DNA of 64,000 nt from Ophthalmolycus amberensis (GCA_024529925.1 JAFEUB010000065.1:1426001-1490000); one strand, 5' to 3'; shown: positions 45,149-57,952, counted from the stretch's first letter. Notes: a model not told the origin generated them from the letters alone. A program made the numbers and translations.

Positions 45149-48100
45149 GACTAAATGTTTAATGTGCTGCCACGACTCTCCATTTTCTACATTATTAATC
45201 AGCCAATAAGGTGATTCTGTCTCTCTAATCTTAATGGGAATTTCTTTGCCTGTTACACCACACACACACACACACATACATACTTGTAAGCACATGACCC
45301 ATAACATGCACACATGATTACATAAAGGTGTGTTGACATAAAAATATATGTACTGTGAAAGCAGTAAACCTTTCATGCGGAGCATAATATAGAAGCTGTT
45401 GAGATATTAACGTGTTTCACATGTGCGACATGTTTCAGACCTCATCTTAGTAGCTTCTATTGACAATTGTGGCTGCACTCAATTTGAAGGCCCACATTTC
45501 CACAAAGTGAGACTGCATAATTATCTTATTCACCACGATGAATTCATGGTCAATACCCTCTCAATACACTCTGGAAACCACAAGTCAAACCTCAAGTGTA
45601 AAACCCAGACTGCCTCCTGAACAGAACTGAGGGCGCATTCACTTTATTTGGTGTAAATGTATTTAATAAGTAGTTATCAACAAGATGTATTCAGGTAAGC
45701 AAGACAAAAGGACTTTGATAAGTAGACTCAATAGATGTGAAGCACAGGACATACAGGTGTTTTATGTAAATTGTCTTAATTTACAAGTTGATAGTAGAGA
45801 AAGACAGCAAACATGGGAGGAGAGAGCAGAAATGACATGACACAAAGGTCCCCAACTGTAATCAAACTAGAAATGCTTCGTTTGTATTGCATCTTACTTT
45901 TCTACTCAGCACAGTACCTTTATGGAAAAAATAATACAGAGGAAAAAAAACTGTGGAAAAAAATGTAACCTATACTTTGGTCAAATTTAGCTTTGTATGC
46001 TTGTATTAGCAAGATCTAGTCTTGAATCATGCCCTCAGCTTCCCGACCTCTCACTCAGAGAGCTGTTTATAGTTCTGTTGTCAAAGTATTAGCTTTCTAA
46101 ACATTTCAATTGCATATCCTCCATGGCTTTTTTTACTGTCAAAGAAAACGGAGGCAAAGAATACGAGCAAGGTATAAATATCAATATTTTATAAGGTATT
46201 GTATCTTTAGACCTACAGGAGAAATCCAGAGCTGTCGAACCACTAAAACATGCAGCTGAGGTTGCATCCTTCAAAGTGTGTGTGTGTGTGTGTATATACT
46301 TCAGTCTGAAGCCTGAATTTCGTACATCTTTTTTTTTCATTTTCTTGTATTCATGGTCTGCTATCGTCAAGACAATGGTTTTCATGCAGATAAAACCCAA
46401 ATCAAACCCATGATGTAATGAGCACCACACTAACCATCTGAGCTAACCGACTGGTATGTTGCTACTTAATATATGTTCACAATATTTGTTTAGTGTGTTA
46501 ACATGCTAACCATGCTTTCATAAACCAAAGTATTTTTAACCAGAGAATCCAGGTGAAGCTAGAGAAAAACTCAGGGGATCACCACAGTCATTTGGATTCA
46601 TCCTCGATGGACCATGGGATATCTGTACAAATCTCATTGCAGTCCATCTTATAGAAACTGAAATCCATGGAATGCCGAAATAAGGACGCAACCACGGCTC
46701 TTGTATTCAACACATGTAGTCACTTGTTGCTGGAATTGGTCTTGATCATATCGAGGAATAACACCCGTATTTATTGTACAGTCTTCATTGAAAGAGGCAA
46801 GGTTGATCCTGAGGAAGCATTTACATTTTTAATAATATTCAATAATAATCAACATGATGTATTCAACACAGGTAGTGGCCAATAATCCAGCCACTTTAAG
46901 CATTGCCCGACAAATATTTCTGTCAACACAACCCTCCAACATGGTACATATGGAAAACCTTACTGTAGGTGTAACTATAAAGTATCTAACATTTACTCTT
47001 CTTGATCTATTGCAATAGTCAAGTCTGTTAATTGGGTCATTAATAAAGCTAACAGACGTATTAATGAGATAATTCATTAGCGTGAAAAATGCATTGAGGA
47101 CATTCATTACTTTAACATGAGCAATTTTCTGCCATACAGTGCATGTCTCCAAATTACCAATCGATGGTCTTAATAACTCCCAGGAAACCCATTATATAAT
47201 GTATTGCTCTTGTGTTACTGTGTTGAATACTGTGTATTCCTATGTCCGAGATCAATATCCTATTATCATGTATGTCAGCCATGATAATAAGGACTAGATG
47301 CTAATACGACAAAGTAAAGTGGGTTGCTGAAGGAGTAATGGAGGAGAGGAAGTATTTATATTATAATTTTGCAGAAAGATAATTGAGGGTCAAGTCCTGG
47401 CATGAAATAATACAATAGGTGAAAAAAGAATTGAAGAAATGTTACTTATTAGACATAAACAAGCCCAAACCTGACAAAAAAAATGTTTTTTTCGGTGCTG
47501 GAATGCTTGCTGGTTGCAGATGAAGAAGATGCAGATAGTCTTTTCCATTGTGAATCTATGTTTTAGAATATGCTGCTTGGCAAGGTTTCAAGATACAGTA
47601 CAGTATATTGCCATTAACCCTGTGCTTCAATTTAAAATCTATGAGTGGTTACCTATTCTGGTTGAAATAAAATCCCTTTGAACCTCTGCAGGAGGCTGGG
47701 AAAGTTTTGAATTTGTGACATTGCTTTGACCAATGTTCATCGGTGGTTGAAGTCGAAAATGATACAAAGATGCTCTCAGGGATCTGGCCCTGGGCCTTTA
47801 CAACACATCAGTATCACCCACTCCAACATTCATTATGTGGAAAATCACATTCAGTTTTCTTCCACTGCATCTGATGCACTCCACTGATTCACAGTGAAGT
47901 CCATCTTGCAACACTATAACACTGCTCACATTGCTACTCGGAAATTGTGAGAGATAACATTTCGTGTAGAAGCTGAATGAATGATTTTCGGTGTTAAATG
48001 ACATTGTGGAGGCGTCGTATCATAAAGATACATTTTGCAGCCTAAATGATTTCAATATATTTGAGACAGTTGTCTGAGACAGTTTTCTCAAATACATTGA

Positions 48101-48180
48101 ACTTGTTTTTTTTATATATATATATATATTTTTTTTTTATATTTCATGAGCGAGAGCTTTAATAAGGCCAGATGTGACGA
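44481..48180. other. No gene recognised; microsatellites and repeat scraps
   Basis: 45111-45148 is (TG)n, with a short CA run near 45260 and a GT run near 46278. About 46555-46660 ('tttggattcatcctcgatgg', 'tctgtacaaatctcattgc') resembles a common unclassified fish repeat. 47030-47110 is rich in homeodomain-like TTAAT/ATTA words. Confidence 0.4.
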
Positions 48181-48183
48181 TGA

Positions 48184-48760
48184 AATAAGATAAGATAAGA
48201 TAAGATAATCCTTTATTAGTCCCTCAGTGGGGAAATTACAGGATTACAGCAGCATTGCTCACAAGTAAAAAATAAAGATAAAAATCAAGTAATATAATAA
48301 ACTAAACAGTAAACAGTAAAACAGTAATACAATAAGACAGTAAAGAAGAATATTAAATATACCAGTATATACAGAATATACAGACGGAATAAAAATATAA
48401 GATAAATACTTAAACGTATTGGGTATTGCACGGGATTGCACGGATTAGATATTGCACCAGGTGAATGAATTAAAGTGTTCAGAAGTGTTCAAAGTGTTCG
48501 TGTTCAAGTGTTCGTGTTCAAAGTGTTAGTGGTCTACCGAGAGAGCAGTTTGTTGTGCAGCCTGACAGCAGATGAGCATGGTACAAAGAAAGACAAACTG
48601 AATGTAACAGAAAAAGCCTTGGGAGTACTCCAAAAAAACACTGACGGATAAAAGGGTTTCATGTTGGCCCCTCTGTTGAAGAGTGACTCGATCAATTCTT
48701 AGGTACTGTCCCCAGGAGGACCACTGGTGACCACAATCTGTGAGCATTTAGAATATGGCT
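48184..48760 (-). repeat. LINE 3' end, minus strand
   Basis: The left edge is a (GATAA)n tail. On the minus strand this follows 'ttccccactgagggactaat', the same 3' word as in the 25.4-kb SINE and near 53.6 kb. Further right are tandem 'gtgttcaa(a)' words (48475-48525). There is no intact frame; family assignment is tentative (Rex- or RTE-like). Confidence 0.5.
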
Positions 48761-50812
48761 GGTGCAACTCTATAGCTTCAGTACAACAAACATTTAAAGA
48801 TTTGTTCCTCTATCCCCAAAAGTTATTTCATTTACAGTAGGTCCTTATTTATTAATGAAAAATGATGAGTAAAAGTGTATGTTAGACCCATCCACCACCC
48901 CTCCTGCCCAACCTCAGAGGACTTCTCACTCTTAAACACTACTCAGCGTATAATGACGTGGATGGGTTTATACTGGAGTCAGTTAAAAGTCCGGCGCAAC
49001 TTCAGGACCACTTCCACTCAGTATTTGACGCTCTGAGAGAGACACCAGGCTGGCTAGAGTTAGTGGTCAAGTGAAAAATAGTACAGCTTGAGGGCTTGAA
49101 CCCAGGTCTCAAAGTTAAAGGCTGTACCAACTATGTTGACCCATCCCCACATGAATGTATGTTGTAGTGAATCATGCATGATGCTGAGAGCCTGGCAGAT
49201 AGTGCAGAGGGAAACTACAGTGATCGTGCAATGGAAAAAGTGGAAAAGCCAAGTGCAGTAACCAATCTCAGTTGTATAATTGTAAATAATTGCAACCTGG
49301 AGTCTATTATATTACATTTTACATAAAGCTCCTAAATTGATCTACATTCCATGTGAACCGTAACATTATTTGAGGCAGCAGCAAGCTGTAATTGGATTGA
49401 TTCAACATTATTGGTCTGTTTTTCTCTAACAATGCTTTCCACTGACCTTCCCATTTGATTTTAGTTGTAGTTAAAGATTTAGCTAAATACCTGGAAACCA
49501 TCCCACGCCGTCTACTTTAGTCGACGTTCAAACTAAATTAGAGGTTTCTCCTTTAATTTTTCTTAAGTTTGGTCTACTCTGCCACAAAATGCAAATCTCT
49601 GTTTCAGACCATCTGTCTCTGTCTTTGTGAGAGCCATAAAAATATATTAGACTTTAGAGAACCATTAGACTTTATTACTCTATTATGAGGTCTAATCCCT
49701 TTGCTCTCATCATTGAGAGAAAGTCAAACTACAAACACATTCACACCCTGAGGAACAAAAGACAGCGAAATCATGCCGGAGCAATAGCGCAAAGGAAGAT
49801 CTCCACTTGCAGTTATTAAGATACAACACAAACACATAATGCATAGACTAGAGGACTGGAGAATGACACATAAATCACTGTACATGAACATATGCAGATA
49901 AAGCATGAAGCTGCCACGAAATAATGCAACATTGGTGAGTGTTGAGGTGCTGGCATGACCATATAACTCAAGCGTGATTTAAAAAAGCCGTGTTTGAACT
50001 TTATTTTTATTTTTACGTAAACGCAAACTAATTAGTTATCCATGCACTTATAATGCTTAATTTGTGAACACTAGTTAGAAGATTGTCATGTCGAATAACT
50101 CATGTTAATATTGTTAATTGTGGTTCTTTACATTTGTCCTTGTCAAGCGTCAAATCTTATATAAAGTTAGGTTCATGACTTAAGTATTTTACTGAGTTTA
50201 CGTACAGTCAAACAAAATAACTAACATTGTTGCATAAAACCATTTGTTTTGTTGCAATATGGCTGGTTAAGAAAATGGAAGAATATTCTCATCCAAAATC
50301 ATTTCTACTTGTTTTCTCTGAGGTTTGCTTGTACGAGTGTTCCACAAATGTCCTAAATGTTTCAGCGTGATGATTGTCACCCGAGGTGCGCATTTGTGAA
50401 ATATCATCATTAACTTTTAGATGCCTCTAAAAAAATGTTATCCAAGAGTAAAAAGAAGACTTTCACACTGAGGAGCTACAATTCTTGCTGTCAGAAATCA
50501 GCAGACAAAAATAACAAGTTTAGCAGTGTCAGTGGTGGTATTAAAGCCCCAAAACAATTACAAAGCATAGTACAGCTCAACTGCCAACAATGTGTCATCA
50601 GATCAGCTCTGCACTGTGACAGGAATAAAACGGGAATGGTCTGACATAAAGTTAGATGCTAAAAATGTCTTCCTAAAGGAAAATGGTCCATGAGTAATAA
50701 GAGAGGCGGTCAAGGGGATATGTCACGGATATATTGATGAGAGAATATTGCAGCCTAGAGTGACGTTAAACTGTCAGATGTTATAACGGAGAATGTTCAC
50801 CCTGATAGGGAC
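48761..50812. other. No gene recognised
   Basis: Host-like AT-rich DNA up to the GCAC duplication at 50813-50816 that flanks ERV2. Confidence 0.4.
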
Positions 50813-50816
50813 GCAC

Positions 50817-51365
50817 TGTTATGGAATATTTCTATGAATACATGGGAGAAGAGTGTTATCATATTTATCAAATCAATGTCAAATGAAACAGAGTCTGGAT
50901 GAATGATCAAGTTGTAATAGTCAATTTATTTCCGCTTGCAAGCGAAGAGAGCACAGTCCCACAGACACTTCTCTGTCATCTGTGTGAGGTGCTCTGAAAA
51001 CATAGTCAGATGCATGGACATTTATAACTGAGCCAGCCAGCATGCTGTTATCTCGATCGTAAACAAGAATAAACAAACAGACAGAAGAAGAAAACAAGTC
51101 AAAGCAGATGCTTTCCTTTGAAGCATAGTGTCCTGTTTTACTCTCTTACAGATCCCTTTGTTATCAGTTTGCGACACCATAAACCTTGTTTACCTTCAGC
51201 CAGTGGTTCCTTTGAAGTCACTGTGACCTGGGTTAAGAGTTAAGTCACAGTATTGCAGAGATAGAAACAAGCCTGTTTACTATCACCCATCATAAAAGCC
51301 TGTACTTCTAAAGACTACATTCTTTAACCCTAAAACATAAGACTCTGACATATTTTCCCATAACA
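50817..51365 (-). repeat. ERV2 3' LTR (549 bp)
   Basis: It has perfect 8-bp inverted ends (TGTTATGG/CCATAACA). On the element's strand it is preceded by a purine-rich AAAGAGTGGAA (polypurine tract, 51366-51376). Confidence 0.9.
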
Positions 51366-51551
51366 TTCCACTCTTTGATTATATCGTAATCACACAATAT
51401 AGTAAAAATATGTTATCAGGATATTTCAATAACAACAGAAGTATTACCCCAAAAATATGATTTGAAAATGCATCATTTGAGACATCTGAAAAGAAAAAAA
51501 AAACTGTTCTTGTGAGATAAAAAATCCCATAAATGTAGCAGGCAATGTAAT

Positions 51552-51746
51552 TCAATTAACACAAAAGAATAAAAAGATAGAAATCAAAAACTGTCTGTAG
51601 ACCTGCGCAGTTAAATCGTCAAAGGAGTCAGTGTCGCTATCAAAGTCGTCCGCATAGTCAGTAATAGGAAACAAGTCAAGTTGTTGGTCGTTAGTTGTCA
51701 CCCGACAATACATAGTCGACTGTTTGGTCAAGAGCTGAGAGATCAT
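51552..51746 (-). pseudogene. Possible Env C-terminal tail of ERV2
   Basis: A 64-codon frame just upstream of the 3' LTR contains the acidic stretch DYADDFDSDTDSFDDL. Its location, next to the polypurine tract, and its acidic character recall the tail of the ERV1 env-position ORF (ending SQLDDDTQV). No membrane anchor precedes it, so at best only the extreme end of env survives. It could equally be a chance frame. Confidence 0.3.
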
Positions 51747-51831
51747 TTACAGCCAAAACCTAAATAGGACAACTGTAATTCTAAATAATTCTAATTTACA
51801 TGCTCCTTCTTTGGCCTGCAAATCATGATAA

Positions 51832-53473
51832 AGAATACTTTGTGTCTGTAGCTGATTACACATCAGAGCTGACTAAAATGACATGTGGTGTTCCCCAAGG
51901 TTCAATACTGGGGCCTCTTCTGTTCAACATCTACATGCTTCCACTAGCTCAGATTATGGAAAACAACAAAGTGTGTTATCATAATTATGCAGACGACACA
52001 CAAATCTACATAACTATGTCACCAGGGGACTATAATCCCATACAAGGGCTGGGTAACTGCATTGAACAAATCAACAACTGGATGTGCCAGAATTTTCTTC
52101 AATTAAACAAAGATAAAACGGAAGTAATTGTTTTTGGTACCAAGGACGAACAATTGAAAATCACCGCTCAGCTTCAGTCACTGATGTTAAAACCCACAAA
52201 CCAAGCCAGAAATCTAGGTGTAGTTATGGATTCAGACCTCAACCTGAACAGCCATATCAAGACAATTACAAAATCAGCCTATTATCACCTGAAGAATATA
52301 TCAAGGATTAGAGGACTTATGTCTCAACAGGATTTGGAAAAACTTGTCCATGCATTTATCTTCAGCAGACTGGACTACTGTAACGGTGTGTTTACAGGTC
52401 TCTGTAAAAAGTCCGTCAGAAAGCTGCAGCTGATTCAGAATGCTGCAGCTCGAGTCCTCACTAAGACCAGGAGGGTGGATCACATCACTCCAGTTCTGAG
52501 GTCTTTGCACTGGCTTCCTGTCCAACAAAGAATTGACTTTAAAATCCTGCTGTTGGTTTACAAAGCACTGAATGGTTTTGGGCCAAAATACATCTCTGAT
52601 CTGCTGCTACCTTATGAACCATCCCGACCCCTCAGGTCGTCTGGGACCGGTCTACTTTCTGTTCCCAGAGTCAGAACTAAACATGGAGAAGCAGCGTTCA
52701 GTTTTTCTGCTCCACATATCTGGAACAAAGTCCCAGAAAGCTGCAGGTCTGCTGAGACCCTCAGCTCATTTAAATCAAGATTGAAGACCTTTCTGTTTGC
52801 TGCTGCCTTTAATTGAACCACATTCAATTAATATATTAATCAATTTCCTGCATTTCTGCATTTTACCACTGAATTTTATTTCTTACACTGTTTCTTTAAT
52901 TGTTTTTAAATCTCCTTTTCTTTTGCCTTATGTTTTGATGCTTTTAATGGTTTTATGTGAAGTTTAATCGTTTTAAAAGGACTGCACAATATATCGCCAT
53001 TTCCTCCGGGACCGAGTTCGTGCAAGGCGTACACTATAAAACGCAGATCGGCAGAGATCTTTTCCAGACGTGGTTTGTGTGCGAGTAATTGCAGAATTGC
53101 GGCAGTGTATGGTTGATTGCGTGCAGCGTAATGTCTCAGGGAGACATCGATTCAAATTTAGAAAGTGCACAATATGTCGCCATTTCCTCCGGGACCGAGT
53201 TCGTGCAAGGCGTACACTATAAAACGCAGATCGGCAGAGATCTTTTCCAGACGTGGTTTGTGTGCGAGAAATTGCAGAATTGCGGCAGTGTATGGTTGAT
53301 TGCGTGCAGCGTAATGTCTCAGGGAGACATCAATTATTGTTTCAATGTATGTTTTAAATCTCCTTTACTTTTGCCTTTATGCTTTTAATGGTTTCATGTG
53401 AAGCACTTTGAATTACCTTGTTGTTGAAATGTGCTATACAAATAAACTTGCCTTGCCTTGCCTTGCCTTGCCT
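51832..53473 (+). mobile_element. L2-type LINE copy b, inside ERV2, 3' end interrupted
   Basis: It starts at 'agaatactttgtgtctgtag', equivalent to about 41059 in copy a, and runs to a (CCTTG)n tail at about 53473. The open frame 51800-52816 holds GVPQGS and YADD (51986-51997) with only scattered differences from copy a. The 3' UTR is broken at 52961 ('atgtgaag') by repeat units, then resumes at about 53350 with a second copy of the 'tttaaatctcct...gtgaag' segment. The first ~10 codons of the frame are not L2. Confidence 0.85.
52984..53331 (+). repeat. 183-bp tandem pair related to the ERV1 leader
   Basis: Two almost identical units begin 'gcacaatat(a/g)tcgccattt' at 52984 and 53167. Each contains 'cgggaccgagttcgtgcaag', 'aaaacgcagatcgg', 'gcggcagtgtatggttgatt' and 'cagggagacatc'. 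These words line up in order with the ERV1 leader units at 11083-11400. They interrupt the L2 3' end. Confidence 0.8.
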
Positions 53474-53582
53474 ATCAACAACATATTGTAAAAAGGCAGA
53501 ACCATTTGGTAAGTGTAAATTAACCAGATTGTCTCACAAGGCTTTGTTAAACACATCAGCACTTTTGGGTGGCAAAAGAATT

Positions 53583-53628
53583 TCCCCACTGGGGATAAAT
53601 AAAGTTTTTCTAATCTAATCTAATCTTT
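53583..53628 (+). repeat. SINE/LINE-type 3' tail
   Basis: 'tttccccactggggataaat' followed by (CTAAT)n repeats the tail type seen at 25.6 and 48.2 kb. Confidence 0.5.
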
Positions 53629-55155
53629 CTGAATAACCCTAAGGACACCTGGGTCCAGGTAGAGACTCTTCCTTTATGAGAAAGCAAAAATAAAAATTTA
53701 CTGTCCTTGTGCACAGGTACAGGAAATATAAAAAAAAATCATCACACTCCATTATTATACAGCCTTCAATAAAAACCTCAAAAACAGGTGTAATACTTTC
53801 AATAGCCTCTCATTTGAGACAGCTCAGCCATGTCGACAGATGGAACATTTCAAACCGTGTGTGTGTGTTTTATCAAACATAAGTTGAATGACTCTTTTTA
53901 CTGATAAAATTGATTTGTATAAGTCACCTTTGTTACTGTACATTACCAGGATCCTCTTTATTTCTGAAGTCAGTGAATTGAGTGGCTTGCTGCCAGTCAG
54001 ACATGTCCTTCACACCATTCCTGGCCTTCGTACCATGTGGAAACGTGTGGAATCTCCCCCTTTTAAAACTCAGATTGTGTGGGACACAGAGAAACAGACA
54101 GCAGCAGTACATTTTTGTCCAACAAATTCTTATTATACCATTATATCATTTCCACTTCTCTAAATCATACTTCCTCTAACCTTTCATCTATTTCACGTAA
54201 CCCATGTGCTGTGCAGTGAAGTGAATCAGCCTGCATGTGACAGTCTAAACTTTTTTTTTTTTTTTTTTTTTTCCTTTTAGTTAACGTGACTTGCTGTAAT
54301 TTTCTGAATCCTTCAATCTCATTCGTATACATATGTGGGTGTGAGTGGTGTTTGTCTAGTTTCTAATGTGTGTATTAAATGTACAAGTTTGTCATCTGAA
54401 GAATCTAAAGTTAACTCACCCTCTGTGTTGTTTTTATGTGAGCGTGCGTCGTTGGTCCATCTCCGTCTCATTCCGCAATCTGCTGCACCCTCCCCGATGG
54501 CCGATTGTCGAGCCCTCCCACCACTCCTTGTTCATGGAGCGTGAGCATCTATTCCTCAATGTTCAAGCTGCCACATTTATGGCACACAAAGTCTTCAGTT
54601 GGTGTGTGTCAAAGTCTCAAAGTCTCTTTCAGCTTCCTCTCATGCCCTGATACATTATCAGCTGGGCATGCTTGCATCTGTGCTGACGAAACTTCTCTGT
54701 TCTCCGTTGTTGAACTGATCCTCATGTTCAGCATGCTGCATGTCACACACTCTCTTGTGTGATGTTCTCCAGGCTTATGGATGGCGGAAAGCCTTCTTAC
54801 AAAGTTCAGTCAGGGCTGTCATCGCATGTTGATACGCTACGGCCAGTTTTCACCATTGTCGTATGCAACTCACTGCAGGTTTGAATGCCGCAGATATTTT
54901 CTGTAGTTGTGAGCATTGACATGGTACCTGTAGATTTTGACGAGTCTCGTTCGTCTTCTTCATTTTCGACGTGTTGAGTGGTGGGTGTCGTTCAAGTTGT
55001 TTGTGGCTGGGGAGCATACAGCAGGAAGCGGAATCCCCAGATCAGGACCAAGGACTGAAACTGAACAAAACAAACAAAACAAAACAGCTGCCGATAGTTC
55101 AGCAGTAAATGTTAGACAACGTTGTCTCATGTAGAGATACAATTCTTAGATCTCT
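53629..55155. other. Unassigned DNA within ERV2
   Basis: It contains a T-run at about 54251-54272 and several short frames with no recognisable domain on either strand. Nothing here resembles capsid, protease, RT or integrase, although it sits where gag-pol-env should be. Confidence 0.45.
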
Positions 55156-55159
55156 GTGT

Positions 55160-55265
55160 TTCTGTGTGTGCGTGCCTCTGTGGGTGTGCGTGTGTGTGTG
55201 TGCGTGTGTGTGTGTGTGTGTGTGCGTGTGTGTGTCCCCTCTTTCTGCTGCTGCGAGCGAGCATG

Positions 55266-55302
<37 letters not shown>
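55160..55302. repeat. Compound (TG)n microsatellite
   Basis: Two TG-rich blocks, about 55182-55235 and 55269-55302, are separated by 'cccctctttctgctgctgcg'. They encode only low-complexity Cys/Val or His/Thr frames. Confidence 0.9.
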
Positions 55303-55303
<1 letters not shown>

Positions 55304-55570
55304 CACCTCTGCATTCCTCTCTCTCTGCTCATATGCCTCTCTGTCTATTTTAAACAGTTTCACCTATTTTCGTTTCCTCTTGGACATCAATTCATTTGTA
55401 TCTGCTTTACCTCTTTCTCTGCTCCAAGCACGTTTTGAGTTGATCAAATTTTAATCTTAGGCTAAAACTGCCTCTTTTAGGGAATCCCAATTTTGTTCAT
55501 TCTTCCAATTATTTGGCAGTCACATTTATTTATTATCGGAGGTAAGACCTTGGCATCGGGCTGCTCAGAC

Positions 55571-55843
55571 TCATTCTATGACTTTTATCATTCCTAAATG
55601 TTTCACTTTTATTTCTAAGTCTTTGACTCGGTCTTTCTTCGTACATTTAATCTGTTTCAATTTACCTTCTAAATCCCCTCTTAACATTTTGAGCTTAGTG
55701 TCGCTCAATGAGTCGTTTTCAGGAAAACCAAACTCCTTTGACCAGTACGTGAGGTATTTTAAACACCCGTTTCCATATTTCTGTCGCATCATTTCAATTA
55801 TTGGGCCCGAGGCCTCTTCGCTTTTACTACTTTCTCCACCCAT
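55571..55843 (-). pseudogene. gag: ERV2 Gag matrix fragment (~90 aa)
   Basis: The ATG at 55843 (minus) opens MGGESSKSEE, with Gly-2 and Ser-6 fitting an N-myristoylation signal for plasma-membrane targeting. A matrix-like helical segment follows (MRQKYGNGCLKYL, then WSKEFGFPEND and a Lys-rich region) to a stop after codon 90. The open frame extends six codons upstream to a GTG, but the ATG in an AAAATGG context is the likely start. Capsid, nucleocapsid and pol do not follow, so Gag is truncated. The protein is unlike ERV1 Gag, whose N-terminus lacks Gly-2; the two proviruses belong to different lineages. Confidence 0.6.
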
Positions 55844-56611
55844 TTTTCCAGGCGTGGACACGTTAACGTTACCTTTACAATATAGTCGTCACTATACAGC
55901 ATATGTTTATTCTCTCGAAGGAAAACTTTTTGCAAAAAACCTCGTTTGAAATTCACGTTATGTTGTGGAAAACCACGATTCTTATTTCAAACTCATTTGA
56001 AGTTCACGTTAGTTATTTATCACGTTTCTTATTCTATCAGTATAGAATTCACGTACGATAATTTTAACCACGGTCTTACAACAAGCCTATATTTTGTAGT
56101 CAAGCGATCTGTGTTTACGATCTCAAAATGTTTTTATTCTGAGTTAAATCATCACCGTATAACACAATCCTGTATTCTACTTTAAGCGTGTACCAGTGAT
56201 ATGCCAGAAAATGAAAAAGGGAGTTTACATGAACCACATTCGTAAAACCAAACCACAAAATCAAAAACAGTTGTTACCCAAATAAAAATGAAAACAATCG
56301 TTTTACCCAAATAAAATCAAAAACAATTGTGTTAACCAAATAAAAATGACTACTTGACCATTCATCTGTGTCTGTTAAATCACATGACCTTAGTATAATT
56401 TTACCATTACTTTTACAATTGGAATTTTAACTTTCTTACCCGTTTGTAGAAATTAATTATTTTTCGTTGGATCCGCGTGCTGTCTATCAGAAACTCCCTC
56501 GGGTCTGCCGGTTCTCCCTCTCTCGTCTAATGAGGTATGAGACAGTGGATTTCTGGGAGAGGCCTTCTCCTCCGGTCAGTCCCTCTGGAGCTCTGATAGA
56601 CAGTCAGCGAA
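55844..56611 (-). other. ERV2 leader
   Basis: About 770 nt lie between the primer-site candidate and the gag ATG. It includes three imperfect 'aaaacaatcgttttacccaa'-type words on the plus strand (about 56260-56345). No coding signal. Confidence 0.5.
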
Positions 56612-56629
56612 CCCTGCATCGCAGCGCCA
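56612..56629 (-). promoter_or_regulatory. ERV2 primer binding site candidate
   Basis: On the minus strand, three bases (ATT) after the 5' LTR comes TGGCGCTGCGATGCAGGG. The TGG start and position are right for a tRNA primer site. I cannot name the tRNA. Confidence 0.5.
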
Positions 56630-56632
56630 AAT

Positions 56633-57181
56633 TGTTATGGAATATTTCTATGAATACATGGGAGAAGAGTGTTATCATATTTATCAAATCAATGTCAAAT
56701 GAAACAGAGTCTGGATGAATGATCAAGTTGTAATAGTCAATTTATTTCCGCTTGCAAGCGAAGAGAGCACAGTCCCACAGACACTTCTCTGTCATCTGTG
56801 TGAGGTGCTCTGAAAACATAGTCAGATGCATGGACATTTATAACTGAGCCAGCCAGCATGCTGTTATCTCGATCGTAAACAAGAATAAACAAACAGACAG
56901 AAGAAGAAAACAAGTCAAAGCAGATGCTTTCCTTTGAAGCATAGTGTCCTGTTTTACTCTCTTACAGATCCCTTTGTTATCAGTTTGCGACACCATAAAC
57001 CTTGTTTACCTTCAGCCAGTGGTTCCTTTGAAGTCACTGTGACCTGGGTTAAGAGTTAAGTCACAGTATTGCAGAGATAGAAACAAGCCTGTTTACTATC
57101 ACCCATCATAAAAGCCTGTACTTCTAAAGACTACATTCTTTAACCCTAAAACATAAGACTCTGACATATTTTCCCATAACA
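56633..57181 (-). repeat. ERV2 5' LTR (549 bp)
   Basis: It matches 50817-51365 by eye throughout. On the minus strand TATAAATG lies near the middle and AATAAA about 130 nt later, the promoter-to-poly(A) order. Confidence 0.9.
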
Positions 57182-57185
57182 GCAC

Positions 57186-57950
57186 ATAAAGACAGCTGTC
57201 AAAGTGAGAGAATTATTTAAGTTTCTGTGCCGAAAGGAGAAAGACTCTGTATATTAATCATACAACAGGTCTGGACCACTTGTGGATTTTATCTGTACCT
57301 TAGAGAAAATTAAAAAGTACGAGTTAGATCAGATAATAATCAAAGAAATAAAAATAGTAAAATTATAGATGGGTGGATGATAGTGAAACTCCAGAGCCTC
57401 TGTCAACCCTGTGAAGCGCACCGTTTCAACACTTTGTGTGTGAGCTTTAGTCAAAGACACGTGATGATGTCCAAAGCTTCAAACGGCACTGGTGCGTCAC
57501 TGAGTGTTTCATTGGTTTGACAGCTTTTAATGTTTTGGCGTTGAACCGCTGTACATGTGATGGCAGGGAGATCAATTGAAAGATGTTGCAAGTATTAAAA
57601 GAGTTACTGGACTTGATTCCACCAAATAAGGTAGAGTAAAGACTATTTCTGATTTTAAACTTGTGTATGTGCCATTGATAACATTAATAGCTTATGTATC
57701 ACAGCAGTATATGATAATATGGGCACGCAAGAGTTGTTCTTCTACATCTGCGTGCCAAGCATAATGAAAATCCTGCACACAAAACTAACAATGAGCCTGT
57801 CAATGCTGCATATTTGATGTTATTTTTTCTTTATTATTAAAACATTTATTGTACACAGACATAAACACAAGCATCAACAACTTAATAAATATAGCTAACA
57901 AAACATCCGACCAAACCAAACACAATCTCCATAATTATGATAATAATTAT
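57186..57950. other. No gene recognised
   Basis: AT-rich host DNA following the ERV2 target duplication; no motif-bearing frame. Confidence 0.4.
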
Positions 57951-57952
57951 TA

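Larger units (their letters stand above)
50817..57181 (-). mobile_element. ERV2: minus-strand provirus with a gutted, mosaic interior
   Basis: LTRs at 50817-51365 and 56633-57181 are both 549 bp and identical as far as I can read. Each has the form TGTTATGG...CCATAACA, and GCAC is duplicated outside (50813-50816 and 57182-57185). TATAAATG then AATAAA on the minus strand fix the orientation, so 56633-57181 is the 5' LTR. The 5.3-kb interior holds a primer-site candidate, a leader, ~90 codons of gag matrix, unassigned DNA with a TG microsatellite, a plus-strand L2 copy containing a tandem repeat, and a possible env tail. No pol remains. The clean duplication and matching LTRs show that the whole inserted as one retrovirus-like unit recently. 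Whether the foreign segments came with it or were added later is open. Confidence 0.88.

Noticed and set aside
55099..55454. Overlapping Cys/Val-rich and His/Thr-rich ORFs
   Set aside because: Generated by the TG/CA microsatellite in several frames.
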